NCBI GenBank assembly: GCA_900074885.1 | Contig: FJUW01000029.1 | Location: 62,001 to 126,000 of the forward strand | DNA: 64,000 nucleotides | Direction: 5' to 3' | Source: Rhynchosporium graminicola | Taxonomy: Eukaryota > Ascomycota > Leotiomycetes > Helotiales > Ploettnerulaceae | Translations under genes and position numbers: made by a program | Notes under the pieces: model-generated | What the model saw: the letters and a program-made list of their open reading frames with translations, nothing else | Told to the model about the DNA's origin: nothing | Databases searched by the model: none | Part shown: in pieces, positions 1 through 13,300 of the stretch | Layout: each line of letters starts with the position of its first letter | How positions within the stretch are numbered: position 1 is the stretch's first letter

Positions 1-3000
1 TAATAAAACTCTAGTCGCCATCCTCGCTTAAGCTCGATCGAAAGTCAACAAGGAAGTCTAGTGCTCTCCTTCTGCTTCATTATAGCACGACTTGCGATTC
101 TTTTAGCCTATCACAGTTCACTGCCAGATAATTAATTTCCGCAGCATTATTTGGGTGGTGGAATTTCCTGGCTAAAAACGGTGGTGGATTTGGCATTTGA
201 GATGTGCTTATAGTTCTCTATTATCATTATTATCCATACATACAAAAATATTAACGATGTTGCAAAAACTTGAGTAACTTCTCTTCAAACTACACCCAAT
301 ACCGTTGATTTTTTGGTGCTATAGCTACTTGAGTGGTAAGAAAGTACTAAAGTCAATTGTAACGCTCATAAATCGTATTAGAAAAATCGCTTTACGCTAG
401 TTTGACTAGGTTCTGAAGTTATTTGCTCGCTTTTATCTACTGAGACCGCTGCAGACATACGGCTGCTTTTGTATCTTGATATTTATTAAGCGTCAATGTG
501 GTCGTCTGTATTGTACGCTTTTTATATTTAGGTTCATGCACATTTGTGGTCTTTGTATATTATTGGATCAATATTTCATACGAATAAAAGTAATAGCTTG
601 GAGCTACTATTAAAGATGTTTAAGACACTCGATCTTCTTCGCGCTTTTGTTTGTAGTCCTTTGGATAGCGCAAACTTCTATTCATATGATCATGATCCGT
701 CCGCGGTTCAGTAACGAGCCTGCCCAGTGCCTTATGTAGCAAACTGAGCTACAAAAATGCCCTCTATAGCTTTACATTCGAAGCTGATATTTCCAAGTGA
801 TGATAACCTATCGATCGAGGTAGGTAGATGTCTATTCATAGTCAGGCATAACCTACTGACGCTTTAAATTACATACAACTATGCACTTAACTCAAATCGA
901 ATATCGAGTTCCAAGATAATCGGATTGTTCGAATCGGATTGATCTGAATAGATCGGGACAATTCTTCCAAGCGAAGCCAGCAAGTACATAAGATGGGCCG
1001 TGGAAACTACGCTCATCGCATAGGATGTCTCGTTGAGTCGTTGCGAAATTCGGCAGGATTTTGAAACACTCACCATCATACGTATATGCTGTTATACTTC
1101 CATTCTGTCCATCTAAGACGTTCGCCGCAGGCCTTCTGGACCAGTTTCAAAATCCTCGGCGGTTTTAGAATCGCAAAATCGTGATTCAGACGCTTTTCTT
1201 GCAAGTGTAGTTTATCAGCAGCATGATGATTTTACCTTTCCATTGCATTATTTTACGTTGAAGTAGGATTGGTTACTGGCAAACTCGTGATCTAACATAA
1301 TTGCTTGTCAAGAGCTGCGAGTCTTTCCACGGGCAGTGAGGGTCAATACTCTAGCTTACGGATGCGACGACCAACACTTGGCATCCTCGGGAACAAAATC
1401 CATTGGAGTGAGGACAGCTAAAACTAGGAATCAAATCTGGCTATTCGAACTTCGAAACCATACTAGAACTTTACGCTCTTGTGTTTCCCGTCTTCCCGAT
1501 GGTGCTGCTCTATGCGCACTGCGACCTCTGCGTCAGAGATCTTGTACTTAGCTCAAGCAACGATGAATACAGTCATTTTGTCCAAATTTCTGCTAGAGGA
1601 GCCGTAGGCCGCCAGAAACAGAGAAGTGAAGGAAGCATTACATGAACTCCGGGCCAGCTACCCGAGGTATTGAAACAATCTATTAGCACAGAGCTACAAT
1701 ACCATGGAGGTAGATCAGGACAAGCAAATTCTTGTTTACCGAATGAGGACAGGGCAGATTCCATCAAGGTTACATCTTCTCAACACCAAAGTCGCCGAAA
1801 TATGACAGGAATTGCCTAGAAGAAATCTTCAGAGTCACCCACATTTTTGATGACCTAAATACAGTTTTGAGCCATCACACAAATGTCGCATCAGTCGACC
1901 TGGCATCCAACCCGCACAACACAGCCTTCACATTGCTTCAAATTTGTGAACATGATCATACAGTCGGGGAAATTACTCATCATGGCACACGACAACGATG
2001 TGCATGTATGGGATTAGATCAGAATCTGTTGTACCTGAACCTAACACGAGACGACTCAGGTCTAGCAGCCAAGGCTCTCATCCTGTCGTATGATTTGCGT
2101 CATGTACTTATTCGGAGTCCTCATCACTACCCTCCGAGCCTACGTTTATGTTTCCCGATTGAAAGGCAAGTCAATGGTATCTCGTTTTTTTCTTTTTCTT
2201 TTATCTTCCTTTGGGATTATATCTCCTTTGAAGTCCCATTTACTGTCTAAGCCGATCGTATCGAATTATGAAGTGGGAGTCCTCTAGCTAAAGCATCTTT
2301 ACAAAGGGAAACATGATGCTGTTTGCCCCCACGAACGGTTTGTGGCGACTGCGGCCAAGACTACCTAAGTATCATCCAGCTCTCGCAACATGAAACCCTC
2401 ATATTACAACACAACATCACCCTCGAAGTTGTGCCTAGATCATAGGCATTTTCGCGGAGACAGAAGCTACGTCTTTATCACAAAGTATCATACTGCCGCG
2501 TTTTGGGGCAAAATATTTTGTACTCGTTGGCTGAACGCTCTAAAATAAATATCATGCCTGGTCAACAAATGGTCAGTATCTCGATGATGAGAATAGCTCG
2601 GCTATGGCGAAGTCAACACGACTATTTTGATGACCTCATTTTACCCAAAACATGGATTGAATTTTTTTCCGGATAGGGCACGGCGCTTATTTAGTGTAGC
2701 TACTGTCAACGACCAAGCAGTTCGATACGATTTCAAAGTCTTTGGACCAACACATCATAACCTACACAAGCAGAGAACAGAGTGAGATCATGGTGCAAGC
2801 GACTACTAGCATTAAAACAGCTAGACTTATCAGTTGTGGTCTGGCTCGTGGGTCCACCCCACCCTCGTCTGATCAAAATAAAGAACAACGTCGGAATACC
2901 CCCGGCTTTCCAGCCATCAACGCAGCACGCAACGTCGGAACAAACTCCGATTTCCCAGCCTTCAACACAATGCGACTCGTCTATGCAGCCAAACTTAGAC

Positions 3001-3115
3001 AAACAGGGGAGAGATGGCAGGGGTTAAGACCCACCACTACAGAGAGTTACGAAACAAGGCTTCAGCTTTTGGGGGTCACTAGTGGGGTCTATGCCTTTCG
3101 TATCTACGAAGGTAC
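1..3115. other. Gene-poor left end
   Basis: No gene can be supported here. Open frames are short, unspliced and unrecognised; the longest start near 1867 (127 codons, plus strand) and 2742 (141 codons, plus strand), and none joins a neighbour through convincing splice sites. Base composition is moderately AT-rich. CpA and TpG are still common, so this is not RIP-mutated like the right end of the window. Confidence 0.5.
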
Positions 3116-3325
3116 AGTGGTTAAGTGTTGTAGCCTGTCAACAGGGGGCTTAGTGACTTTAATGTGACTCTACTCTAAATGGGAGTATACCAGTGCTCAG
3201 ACAGGGGCCAGTTTGGGTAGACGGGTCCAGTTTGGTAGAATAGAGTCAGTACGGGTTAGTTAAATTACCCCTTTGAGTTAAAGACACCACTCCCAGTAAC
3301 CGACAGGCTACAACACTCAGCCACT
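3116..3325. repeat. Foldback element with 24-bp inverted termini
   Basis: Positions 3116-3139 and 3302-3325 are inverted copies of each other with two mismatches. Their cores, 3124-3139 and 3302-3317, are a perfect 16-bp inverted repeat. The span is about 210 bp and carries no coding capacity, which fits a small non-autonomous transposon (MITE-like) or a very short LTR-type relic, since the core also reads TGTTG...CAACA. No clean target-site duplication is visible, so the class is open. Confidence 0.45.
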
Positions 3326-3830
3326 CTCCTTTGGGGAGCTCCTTTGGAGGAAAAGGTAGCCGGGATTGACACAGAGCGTATGTCTAACGCAACTGTAATC
3401 GGATCAGTTTTCCAGTAATAGGATGTCTTCAAACGAAATCTTTGCCTATTTCTCAACAATCCGCTTAGGTATCATAAGGTTTTTTTTTCTATCTTCAGGT
3501 CGAGGAATGAATTAATTATCATCTATATAGAAATTTGGCATTCTCGCTGGTCAAAATCAGCCAGGTATTCATTCCTCCGACGGAGAGACCGCTGTACCTC
3601 CGTCCTCTCGAAATAAGGCCCATAATTCACAAGTCTAGAAAATATCAATGAGAGAGTACGAGTTTCAGGGTACTGAAAAGTTCTGACTATCATACTGAAT
3701 AGTAGAGAAATAATCGGCTTCGGTCTTACAGAATTGAACCACCTAGCTTACCTTCCAAACACGAATAAAATCTATTTACTCCCTGCATGAGAACTACCTA
3801 AAGAGGAAATATGAGCGAGCTATAGGTAAA

Positions 3831-3939
3831 AGTGTTGGTCCAAAGGGTTACCCATAGTCGAGTATCTATACCGGGGTTCAGCCGGGCAGTTATATCTCCC
3901 TTCTGGGAATCTCGACTACCTAAATCACCAGCCAACACT
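3831..3939. repeat. Second small foldback with AGTGTTGG / CCAACACT ends
   Basis: The segment begins AGTGTTGG and ends CCAACACT, with a second inverted match inside (TAGTCGAG near 3857 against CTCGACTA near 3911). It is about 109 bp. Its outer heptamer AGTGTTG is also the start of the perfect core of the larger foldback 0.5 kb upstream, so the two may belong to one family. The middle of the arms is diverged, and the assignment is tentative. Confidence 0.3.
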
Positions 3940-6124
3940 AATACAAGCTAATAACTACCCTAATTTTTATTACTGTATGACTGGCTCACGCAAACTACTT
4001 GGTTGTACCTACTACGACAGAGTGATACCAACGAAAAGAAATCACTGAAGTAAATCCTACTCTGCCGAGTCATCGCTTGAACAGGTATTATCATATATCA
4101 ACAGCACGCAATTCCAACCCGGGATTTTGTGCCGTACCACCAGCCAACCAAACCAGAGCATAGTCGTGACACTTTTGTCACCGCCTCGGAACTCCTCACG
4201 CCAATGCTTTTAGTGACTCGGCAAACCAGTCCATCGGTACAGACGGCAACTAGAGTAGCCTAGCACTAGCACCAAGGACCTTGGCTTAGCCTCATCAACC
4301 CGTGTTGTCTCCTCGCGTGACCCGTCTCCCGGTGCACCGCATTACTTGCACATCCAAATCGAGACATACAACGCAACATCGAACTTTTTAACAACAACAA
4401 GTATAATTGATTGAAAGTATTGACCAAAGGATAGAAGCGCTTCTTGCGAGCAGAATATTACAATAATTAGAAATTTTCCTCTCATTGATTCTCTCACTGC
4501 GTCACATCCTAGAAGGGAGCTCTCATTGATTTCTCTTCGTTCTCGCCTGTTCGGTGTGTGAATAATATCATACACCGGGAGACCGCTTCTGGCTCAGGGA
4601 ACATAGAATCCCAATCGAGAAACGGAAATTCTCGTTGGCACACGAGTGATATAGCCGTACTCTGCATGATGTATACTGAGATCTAGCGTCACAGTCTACA
4701 GAAGCTCCTCGCCTCGTTCCGAGCCTCAAAAAAAGGTCTCATTCAACCCAGACCATTACATGCGCCATAAGGAGATATATCCTGATACCGTGACCCGGAA
4801 CTGCGTCCGAGACAGATACACCATGATTTCCAATCGCGAGAATTACATACCCGTAACCTGGTTAAAAAAAACCATCAATTGATATTCCATCTATGTGATG
4901 CATGATCTTAGACTTCGAAATAGGACCCGCACGCACTTCAACCAACATCCGCAAACCCCACGCAAGAAGCGTTGACATGAAAAATAAAAAATGCCCACTT
5001 CATTCTCCTTCCAAATATCGAGATTGCACGAGACGACGCTGAATTGGATCTGCAGCCGATGGCATTCACGCAGGAATCTTGCTCGAACAGGTTCGCAATT
5101 CTCCCCACGTCGAGTGTTTTACATCTCTCCTTACTAGCGGAAACTCAAAGTTGGGTACTTTGGAAACGGGGGTTTTCTAGCTTGGAATTAAGCGAGCTGG
5201 TAACAGGGGCAAAATAAACATCGCTATTCGCTCACAAGGGGGGTTTTTAATCGACAACAAACAGAGGCGGGTGCACCGGTGATTCAGTAAACACTTCTTA
5301 CTCTTACGCCTATATCACTGGACGGCTTCGACGCAGCTGCTCTTATTCAATCCCCGATCAAGTTCCGGCAATGAAGAGACATGTGTGCAAATACAGTGCT
5401 TTTATAGCGATGCTTTTGGCGCAAAAGATATTCACCAGCAGACTGCAGAATCACTATCGTTTGATTCGAATACCCCGTCTGTGACTTCCTCTCTCTCAAT
5501 CATTCAGAGGCTATAAGGACAAAATTACTGAACAAAGATGGAATATGAAGAGGCATGAATTACAAAACCGGTCCCTCACATAGTATTTGAATGCCACGCT
5601 TATCCAAAACGAAGGCAGCAAAACGTTCGAGTCACATATATCGAAATATTGGGACCGTTCTATAGCTACCAGCCATTGAAAGTAAACGGGACTTTGTCTT
5701 GACGGATGCAACACCACTACGCTTCGCCGACATCGAGGAGCTCTCATGTCATCGCGACGATGCCGCAATCGTAGAAAATGCCCTTTCGATTTTCACATAA
5801 ACCAGTGTACAGCTTGTCAGCTACCATATACAGAAAGGAAAAGCCCACACTACTGAACAAGCAAGACGCAAGAAACAAGAGTAAACACAAGCGCCTCTGA
5901 GCTTGAAGATGAGAAGCAGCAATCCCATCAGTTCCCAACTACCGCGTATTGCACAACACATCTCCATGCTACCATAGGATAGGCAGTCTAGCTCAGTGGC
6001 GAATCTCCAAGTAAATATCAGGTTTGTTCAGAGAGATTGAAAGTCTACATCCGTAGCTCACACCCTCGCAAGCAAATCCTTGATTGGGTCCTCCCAACGT
6101 CAATTCAACAAATTGGCTAGATGC
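3940..6124. other. Intergenic stretch without a supported gene
   Basis: Only short open frames occur (at most about 85 codons), with no recognisable domain on either strand. A tRNA A-box-like string near 5987 has no matching B-box. Nothing else is seen. Confidence 0.5.
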
Positions 6125-6974
6125 CTACAACAGATTGACTCTAGTACTGATAATTACGAATAATTGTGTGGATTGATTAAGAATCAGAGGGGTGAGACCT
6201 AATAAGGAAAATCCGCCAATGCCCTTGCGCGTCATGAAGCGTGCCAACAATTGTCGCTTCAAGAAGCGAAGAACATACAAAGCACGTGATCTGCAAAGCA
6301 GAGTCCCAAGATCAAACACTTACAAGAATTTCCTTACTAGGAGAACAAATGCGAGAGTCAGAAATCAGTAGGATCTCTTACCTTCAACGGCGGTACAGAT
6401 GAGCGACTTTCTCGGCACAATAAAGTCTCCCAGCCGATCACAATCTCGATATCTTGAATCTAGCGATTCATCGCCGGAGGCGGGAGATGCTCCGAATCTC
6501 GATTTATGAGTCGGCTCCAAGATCCGGATCCAGTGAGCACAATTGGCTGTCGGAGACATTTCCGCTTCATTGTCAGCCTCTCACAGAAGACAGGTAATCT
6601 GGTATCCATGTCGATTGTATACTGTAGCATCGGGGAGGCGGGTGCATGTTTTACACAGGTGGATATCCTGGATTGAGCGACGCCCGACCTTTTCCGCACT
6701 GGCACTGGCATGAAAGGTGCTCCAGACCTCGGAGTACGCATTCAGCTGCTGTCATAGGCCCTCTTGGTGGTGTCTGGCTATAAAGCTCATCGAAGGGCCA
6801 GGCCAGATCTTCGATAGGACACAGTATTCGAATCTCAGGCTCGACAATTGCAAAGTTGGCAGAGGAGAAGACTTTCCGCAGCTGCATCACTTCTTCCATT
6901 GACATCAAAGGGTAAGAGAGTGCTTCGTAGTAGACGCCCTTGCTGTCACTACTGTGCTGTGAGCAAGTCTCCAC
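6125..6974 (-). pseudogene. Unresolved minus-strand gene or gene relic
   Basis: This locus is not recognised. Reading on the minus strand, 6974-6651 is an open frame of 107 codons with natural-looking composition, containing EEVMQLRKVFSSANF and RILCPIEDLAWPFDELY. Further down, an open segment ends at a good donor at 6382/6381 (GTAAGAG), followed 45 bp later by a CTAG acceptor at 6337. A third open segment runs 6290-6125. Joining the pieces needs a 13-nt exon and a 33-bp intron, which is too short for this group, and the frame between 6651 and 6560 is broken. A decayed gene, or a multi-exon gene whose model I cannot resolve, are both possible. Confidence 0.22.
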
Positions 6975-7419
6975 CGCTTGAGGGTCCTGATAAACGCGAC
7001 GGCAGCGGACACATTCGAGCAGAGTTTAGACTGCCGAGCAGCCCAGAGCTCGTTGTAGATTTTCAGGGACTTCCGGGAACTTTCAGGATAGTTTCCGGCT
7101 CCTGCAACTCCTCAAAGGTTGAAGTTGTTCTCGACGAATGTGATCAGCTTCTAGTCTTCCTCGGACCCAAGACAACGGATCGGTGTACAGGTCTTCGTGT
7201 TTGAGTTTCACATATCTAGAGTTTCGAAGCCGGTTCTAGTTCGGACGTCGACTGGTGGACAAGTGACTTTGATACCGGTAGCAAGATCGGGAGAACAAAC
7301 TAAACGTTGATTCAATCTGATTCGCTATAAGACGTCAGACACCGCGGAGCGCTTGCTAGTCACAGCTTCAGGGAAGCCGCCGCTGGATGGATCCACAGCT
7401 GTCATCTTTCAATCAAGCC

Positions 7420-7838
7420 TCAGCCCATCTCCTCTTGGCTGGCCTCATCTACCACTTGTAAATCGTATCCGGGCTGTTGGATCTTGAGTCGGAAAGCCTT
7501 CCTGCAGTGGTCGAATTCTAAGCACGAGTATTAGATCCGACTTCTGCAGTCTTTTGGTCGATGGTCCAGACCCTACCCAGGCTGCATATAACTGGCTTGT
7601 CTCCTTGTTCCTTCCGCAGGGAGATACTCGGTCTCTTACTGATTGATACTAAGAGAACAACCTCATTCGTTTCCAAGTACATGAGCACATGAGCCAAATT
7701 CTCCGACCTTGTAGGGCATAGCTTACTGCTCCTGATCGAATATTCTGATCCCATTTGCGCTGCCGGGGTCAAAATCCTGTAGAGAGTTGTGGTGGGATAG
7801 CTTGGAGGAGATTTCCTCCGCCGACAAACAGGCTGCAC
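7420..7838 (-). pseudogene. Unresolved minus-strand two-exon fragment
   Basis: On the minus strand an open frame from 7838 reaches a GTAAGAG donor at 7639. A matching acceptor at 7518 is preceded by the branch-like CTAATAC, giving a 122-bp intron. After joining, the frame continues through KAFRLKIQQPGYDLQVVD to a TGA at 7420-7422. An alternative with a donor near 7718 and a different frame is also readable, so the model is ambiguous. No domain is recognised. The 5' end would run into the promoter of the Zn2Cys6 factor on the other strand. It may be the 3' end of a decayed gene. Confidence 0.22.
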
Positions 7839-8126
7839 AAACTTCTATTCATTCCTTTCCTGAGTTCCACTCTAGTTAATTTGAGAATCCGCTTCAGACT
7901 GCAGTCACGTTTAGATAGACTCATGGCGTTACAATCCACCGTCTAATCCAGTCTGCCAACCTTCCCACAATAATACCTTCCCTTCTCGCCACCAAGTCGC
8001 CAAATCTCGACTCTACCCCACTGCCGCCAGAGAAGTGTAGGGCCCGTAGAGAAGTGTAGGAGTTACATGATCTGGGCTGGAAGCCATTAGTTGTGCCACA
8101 ACTGCAACTATTTGGAGATTGCGGGC

Positions 8127-10364
8127 ATGTCTGGTAAAGCGAACTTCCGGAATATTCGCCCCTCGTTTGAGGAGAGCAGTGCATCAACCAGCAACCCAAA
8201 CTCGTCAACACCTGAGACGACGGGATCTGATCCACGCCGCCCACTCGACAAAGACAAAGAACCAGACGGCAATGCTTCCAAGCGTCGTAGAGTCCCAGAA
8301 CAAGTAACTCGCAATGCCTGCGTGAATTGCAAAAAGGCTAGGGCAAAGGTCAGTAGTTGTTGCTCTCTGAACCAACCCCGGAGCAGTCCCGTGCCAAGGA
8401 CTAGCCTTTGTCCTATAATAATCCGAGTTCCCCGAAGCTGACACTTCGCAGTGTGATGGGAACAAGCCGTGCAAGAGATGTGCGTCGAGAGACGAGAACT
8501 CGACATGCGTTTACGAGGTCCATGTCAAGCATGCGAAAGAAGAGCTAGTCAAGCAGATCAAGGAGCTTCGGACTAAGGACCATCAGAGTGGACATATCCT
8601 TCAGGCTCTTGCCAACAACGAAAAGGTACCGGAGATTCTCGAGCGTCTCCGAAATAGCGATACACACGAAAGCATAATAGCATTTCTGGGTCGCCCTCCT
8701 ACGGCGGACTTCGAAACCCTCTCGCCTATGCCTTCTCATCAATCTACATACGAAGGCTCCGATCACGAAATGGGTGGTGTAGATACTTCGAGGCCCTGGA
8801 GCACAGTGACCACTGAGACAGCCATTTTGGATCCTCTCTTCCAGCTTTACTTTGCCTGGGTTCACCCCGTCCATACACTGTTCAGCGAAGGACATTTCAC
8901 CAACAATTACGCCAGAGGATTGAAGAGTTACTGCTCGCCAGTCCTCGTCAACTCGATTTGTGCGTTGGCTTGCAGCCTGCATACTGCGTCAGAAGGAGAA
9001 GACTTGAACTATGGACAGCTAGGTGCCGAATTCAGTAATGCCGCTCGCAGGGAACTCGATCCGGAGGGCAAGGATATCACAACCATACAGGCCTTCGCAG
9101 TCATGTACTTGGTAGATTGTGCTGGTGGGAATGCACTGCGCGCCACTGCCTATCTTCGGATTGCGACTCTAGCGTTACTGCAGATGGTTAGTCAGGAGAA
9201 TGATGGATTCGAGGAGTCCTGTAAAACCACAGTGCGGGGGATTGGAAATTTGAACATGTAAGTCCAGAGCTGCTTCACCCGTCGCGTTCCTTCTAACAAC
9301 TCCAAGTGAGTGGGCTCAAATGACCTTCCAATTACCCCCATTCATCGTCTTCCCAGTAAATGATGATCTTGACGAGTACGATGTCGGAATTGATAATCGT
9401 CCGTGGTATCCATACAAAACCGAACACGAACATCCAGAAGGTCGTCCGAGTATGCTGGCAACAACGAATCGGGAAAAAACAAAATTGGCCAAGATCCTGC
9501 AGGATATTGCAACGATGATTTTTACCCAGCGAGGATCCAAGATAACTGCAAAGCAGTTTCTCAAACAATATGGCAAACTCAAGATGTGGCGTGAACAGTT
9601 ACCGAAAGAGCTCGGAGACGTTGAGGACGATAGACAACAAGTCCTCCCTCATGTGCTCTACTTGCTGTGAGTACAAATGTTCAGTTCCTTGGGGTTGTGT
9701 CTGACAATCTAGGATACTGCATAACACTGCGGTCGTGCAGTTGCTTCGACCGCTGCTCGACTTCGATGGATTCCCCTCGTCCCTTGTCGAAAACGTTATC
9801 CGGGAGCATTCTCAGGATGGCCTTATGTTGCTCGAGAAGCACTACGGACTGCATTACGGTTTCAGATTCCAGCCGGTACTGCAGATGATCGCTGCCTTAC
9901 AGCTGATTGATACGCTGATCCGGTTCTTCCCTGGCGGCGCTGAAGGAGATAGTAAAGATGGACCAGCGGCTGTCCAATTCGGGTTGGAGCTTCTAAAAGA
10001 ATCTGGAGCTGGCTTTCTTGTTGCCGGACCCCTACAAGAAATGCTGCGGATTTCAGCCAAGCAGTGTGGTATCTCTCACACTGGGAATTTGGAGGAGCTC
10101 ATGCTTCCACCGCCGCCGCCTCAGAAGAAGTACATGATGGACGACTTTATTGGAGCCTGTACGAGACCGACGTATTTGCAGCCAGTTCTTAATGCACATT
10201 CGAAGTATGACTCGTCCTTCTCGTCCGAGTGGAAAACTGAAGGTCCTGCTTATGGATTTCGTGAGTCAACAATTGGCGCCCGCCGACCAGAGGGTCCATC
10301 CGCCGAAGAAATTGGTGCGCAGAGTCTAATGCAAATTCGAAATGTCCTTAATACGACCCGATAG
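8127..10364 (+). CDS. Zn2Cys6 fungal transcription factor
   Basis: Predicted nuclear DNA-binding regulator of 679 residues in four exons: 8127-8348, 8452-9257, 9307-9666 and 9713-10364. The binuclear zinc cluster lies at residues 65-93 with spacing C-x2-C-x6-C-x5-C-x2-C-x8-C, and the first intron splits it after residue 74. The preceding run KRRR is a likely nuclear signal. A short linker with heptad character (about residues 100-150) precedes a long region typical of the fungal middle homology domain. The layout recalls nitrogen-assimilation factors of the NIT-4/NirA type, but target genes cannot be read from sequence and the resemblance is only architectural. The start is the first ATG in frame; the open frame upstream lacks another. 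A proline run occurs near the C-terminus. No obvious target gene adjoins it. Confidence 0.9.
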
Positions 10365-13300
10365 GCCGTATTCTGTCTGGACATTGACACTGAATGGATC
10401 GTAATGATGGGGCACTCCTGAAACTCGAGGTATCTAGTCTTTGCTAGAATTTCCGTTGTCGCTCGAGGACGAGTCCTGGAGGCATTGTGTCTCTCTTTTG
10501 GCCTATCCTCTGTCTGCACTGTTGCTTCTAGAGAAATGCAATGGTCTCCACTAGCTCTTCATAGACTACCTACCACTTGCTCCATAACCATGACATCAAC
10601 AAGGCTTCCGCCTTGTAACAGCCAGAGCTCTGCCAGAACTCTGCCCGATTTGATACTATTTGCCGCGAGAACATCGCATCGTGGCTGGTGCTGAATAGAG
10701 CTTCGAGGTGGTGCGTAAGTTGTAGGACCATAGTATTGGGGATGTCTCCGGGTGACTGACTCTCATTGATCTGTCCTGGAGTCGGCGTTTTCGTAAACGA
10801 GACTCGTGATGATTATGTAGGAAAAATGCTCTCGAGTTGAAATGTAGAAGAGCTGCTTGCATTGAGGGGCGAGGGCTACGGAGGACACCTCCGGATTTGA
10901 ACGATTACCAGATTCTCCAAAGCGCAGCCAACCACGTTTCAAAACTCGACCTGCGATAACGAGGCGTATGCACGATCCGTTGTAATCCATGAGCGAAAGT
11001 TTTTCGGAGATCGGTCTTCTTCCTGGCTTTGTTGGTTGATTATGGATATTTGGTGAAAGCTACATAATGCGATTCTGATTCTCGAGCTAGTAGCTACCTA
11101 CCTAGTCAGCCATTCCAACATGAATCGATGGTCGGGAGAGACATTCGTTCGTGAACACACGAACTCCACCTGGGCCCTCCAGTAACAGTTCTATTGCTAG
11201 AACAGAGCCCCTATGCACACAGAGTTGTCGGACGTTGTTTCTATAGCTCGGAGTTTGGTGGAGACATGTCTGATCTGATGGGACCAGGAGCTGGTCCCGC
11301 TATTGTGGTATGTTCGTGCTCTGATTGGTTATTTTGGCGTGAGCGGCGCATGATCCATTGAGAAGGAGGAGGAGCACTCCCAAGTTGTCAACGACATCAA
11401 AGTGTAGTGGTATCATGCCAGGCGATTCATCCTTCGGCAAGACGTTGGCTATGTAAGCGCCATCATGTACCATTGCATGCGCAGGCATCAGCAACGCTGG
11501 TATAAGTTCGAGCTCTTGATAGACTGATTGACAAAGATGAAGAGCCGAAGAGCGACATCAACGGGCAAAAGAGGAGAGAGAACTTGGTCCATCTGCTAGG
11601 TTCTACGATTGTACCTGCGGACTGCAGATAGTGCAGTAGTGAAGAACGAGAGACTGAAAGTCCCAGCGTGACCAGGGGGTTGGAATCGACATCGACGTCG
11701 GCCGCATGATGTATCGGGGCTGAATGTCATGATCCAAAAATGGAGTGCTTGATTGGCAGGATCTGCTGTTGGATCGGCACATGCTTCCCTGCTATTGGAG
11801 TTCCCTGCTGCAAGACCCAACATATTGTCTTGGAGGCTCTCATTCTGCCAGGCCGCTCGGTGGTGAGTTTGGAGAATGGGAGTGACCTGGAACTGGCCAG
11901 AGACGCTGCACAAATCGTAGAGGACGGACGAATGTCTGATTGCCCACACGATCATTTGGGTCGAGGCAGGATAACCGGAAGCCACTGACTCAATCGTTCT
12001 TTCTTTCTTTCTCTCTTTCTTCGAACCGCCTGGGCCAGTCCATGAGATGCAGAAAGCCATTGATCTCCTCGACAGGTTCCCGCATGATGCCGGAACTCAA
12101 TGCTCTGTTTAGATATTGATAGACCGCTACTAAGATCTCATGTTTGCTCGTCATTCTCCCTCCCTGCGGAATTGTTTCAGTTTCAGACAAAGAGAAGATC
12201 ACAAATTGGATCTGATCTGAATTGCTTAGCGGCTGCGAAACTGGAAAGATCAGATATCGCTGATTTGAACCTCGACTAGTCTGAATTTTCGAGGCGGCAC
12301 ATTCTTTCCGAGTCTTTCAGCCATGTCGCTGCAATGGAGAATCCCTCAGTTTCCATGTTGGGAAGTGCCATCTTGCTCGTTGGAGCTATGCGTATTGTGA
12401 AGTGTGTTACAGCTCGTCGTCTCTCGCGAACCCAATGCCATCTTTGTTCTGCGTAAGTGAACAGCCGATGTATCCCAAGGAGCTGGTATTACGTGTTGAT
12501 GTTGACATACCTCAACCTCGTATCTGATCTGGAGCACGAGCGAGGCCGGTCGGATCCGAGTCGCAATTGATTGGTCTACGCCCAACGTCGCATTGCCGTA
12601 TGTGGTGATATATCACGATTTGTGCCGCCGCTGGAAACTTGATATATGACTGCCGCAGTCTGCCGGGTCAGTAGATTTTCAAAACTGAAGTCCAAGTCAT
12701 GGTATGGGAATTGGACTTGTGGCATGTTCACTATCACAGTCAGGAAACATGATCTCGAGCAAGAAAGTGTCAGTGTCTCTGATGGAAGTTGCCGGTATGA
12801 AAGAGACAAAGACGCTCCCTTGAGTCCCTTCCCTAGCGTGGCGCGAGCAGTTTACTAAGCTGGCGACGAGGAAGGAGCCGCTCGCCTACAAACACTGCAC
12901 GTGAGATGATGACCTTGCTTGAAGGTGAGGAGGAAGGTATCTCATCTCTTTGATGAGATAAAGTGTTATATCTTCCTTCTTCAACCCAACCTACCCTTTC
13001 GATGCTTCACTTTCATTTGTCGAAGTCATGGAAACATTTCATTTCATTTCCGCAGTATGACAAAAGGTCAACACGTATACGAAACTCATCTTCTCATCAC
13101 CACGTCTCGCAGGATCCCATCTCGCCACTTTGGTCGATCACCTAACCGCGATCTTCTTTCACTTGCGAAGACCCGGTTCCGCTAGGGAAGGTGCCTATTT
13201 AAATGAATGGTGTTTTGGCTCGCCGACAGCTACGAGGTCGTCTCCAAGTTGGGCTGTGAGCTAGTTCCCCGTCTCATCGTTACTAGCAAAACCCCAAGAC

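Noticed and set aside
5980..6060. tRNA A-box-like string (TAGCTCAGTGG)
   Set aside because: There is no B-box at a workable distance, and an acceptor stem and cloverleaf cannot be formed.
10885..10935. Reverse-strand B-box-like string (GGATTTGAACG)
   Set aside because: The T-stem does not pair and no A-box follows, so it is not a tRNA.
11596..12060. Minus-strand open frame of 154 codons
   Set aside because: It crosses a GAAA/TTTC microsatellite, has no recognisable domain, uses residues in a way typical of chance frames, and has no splice-linked neighbour.
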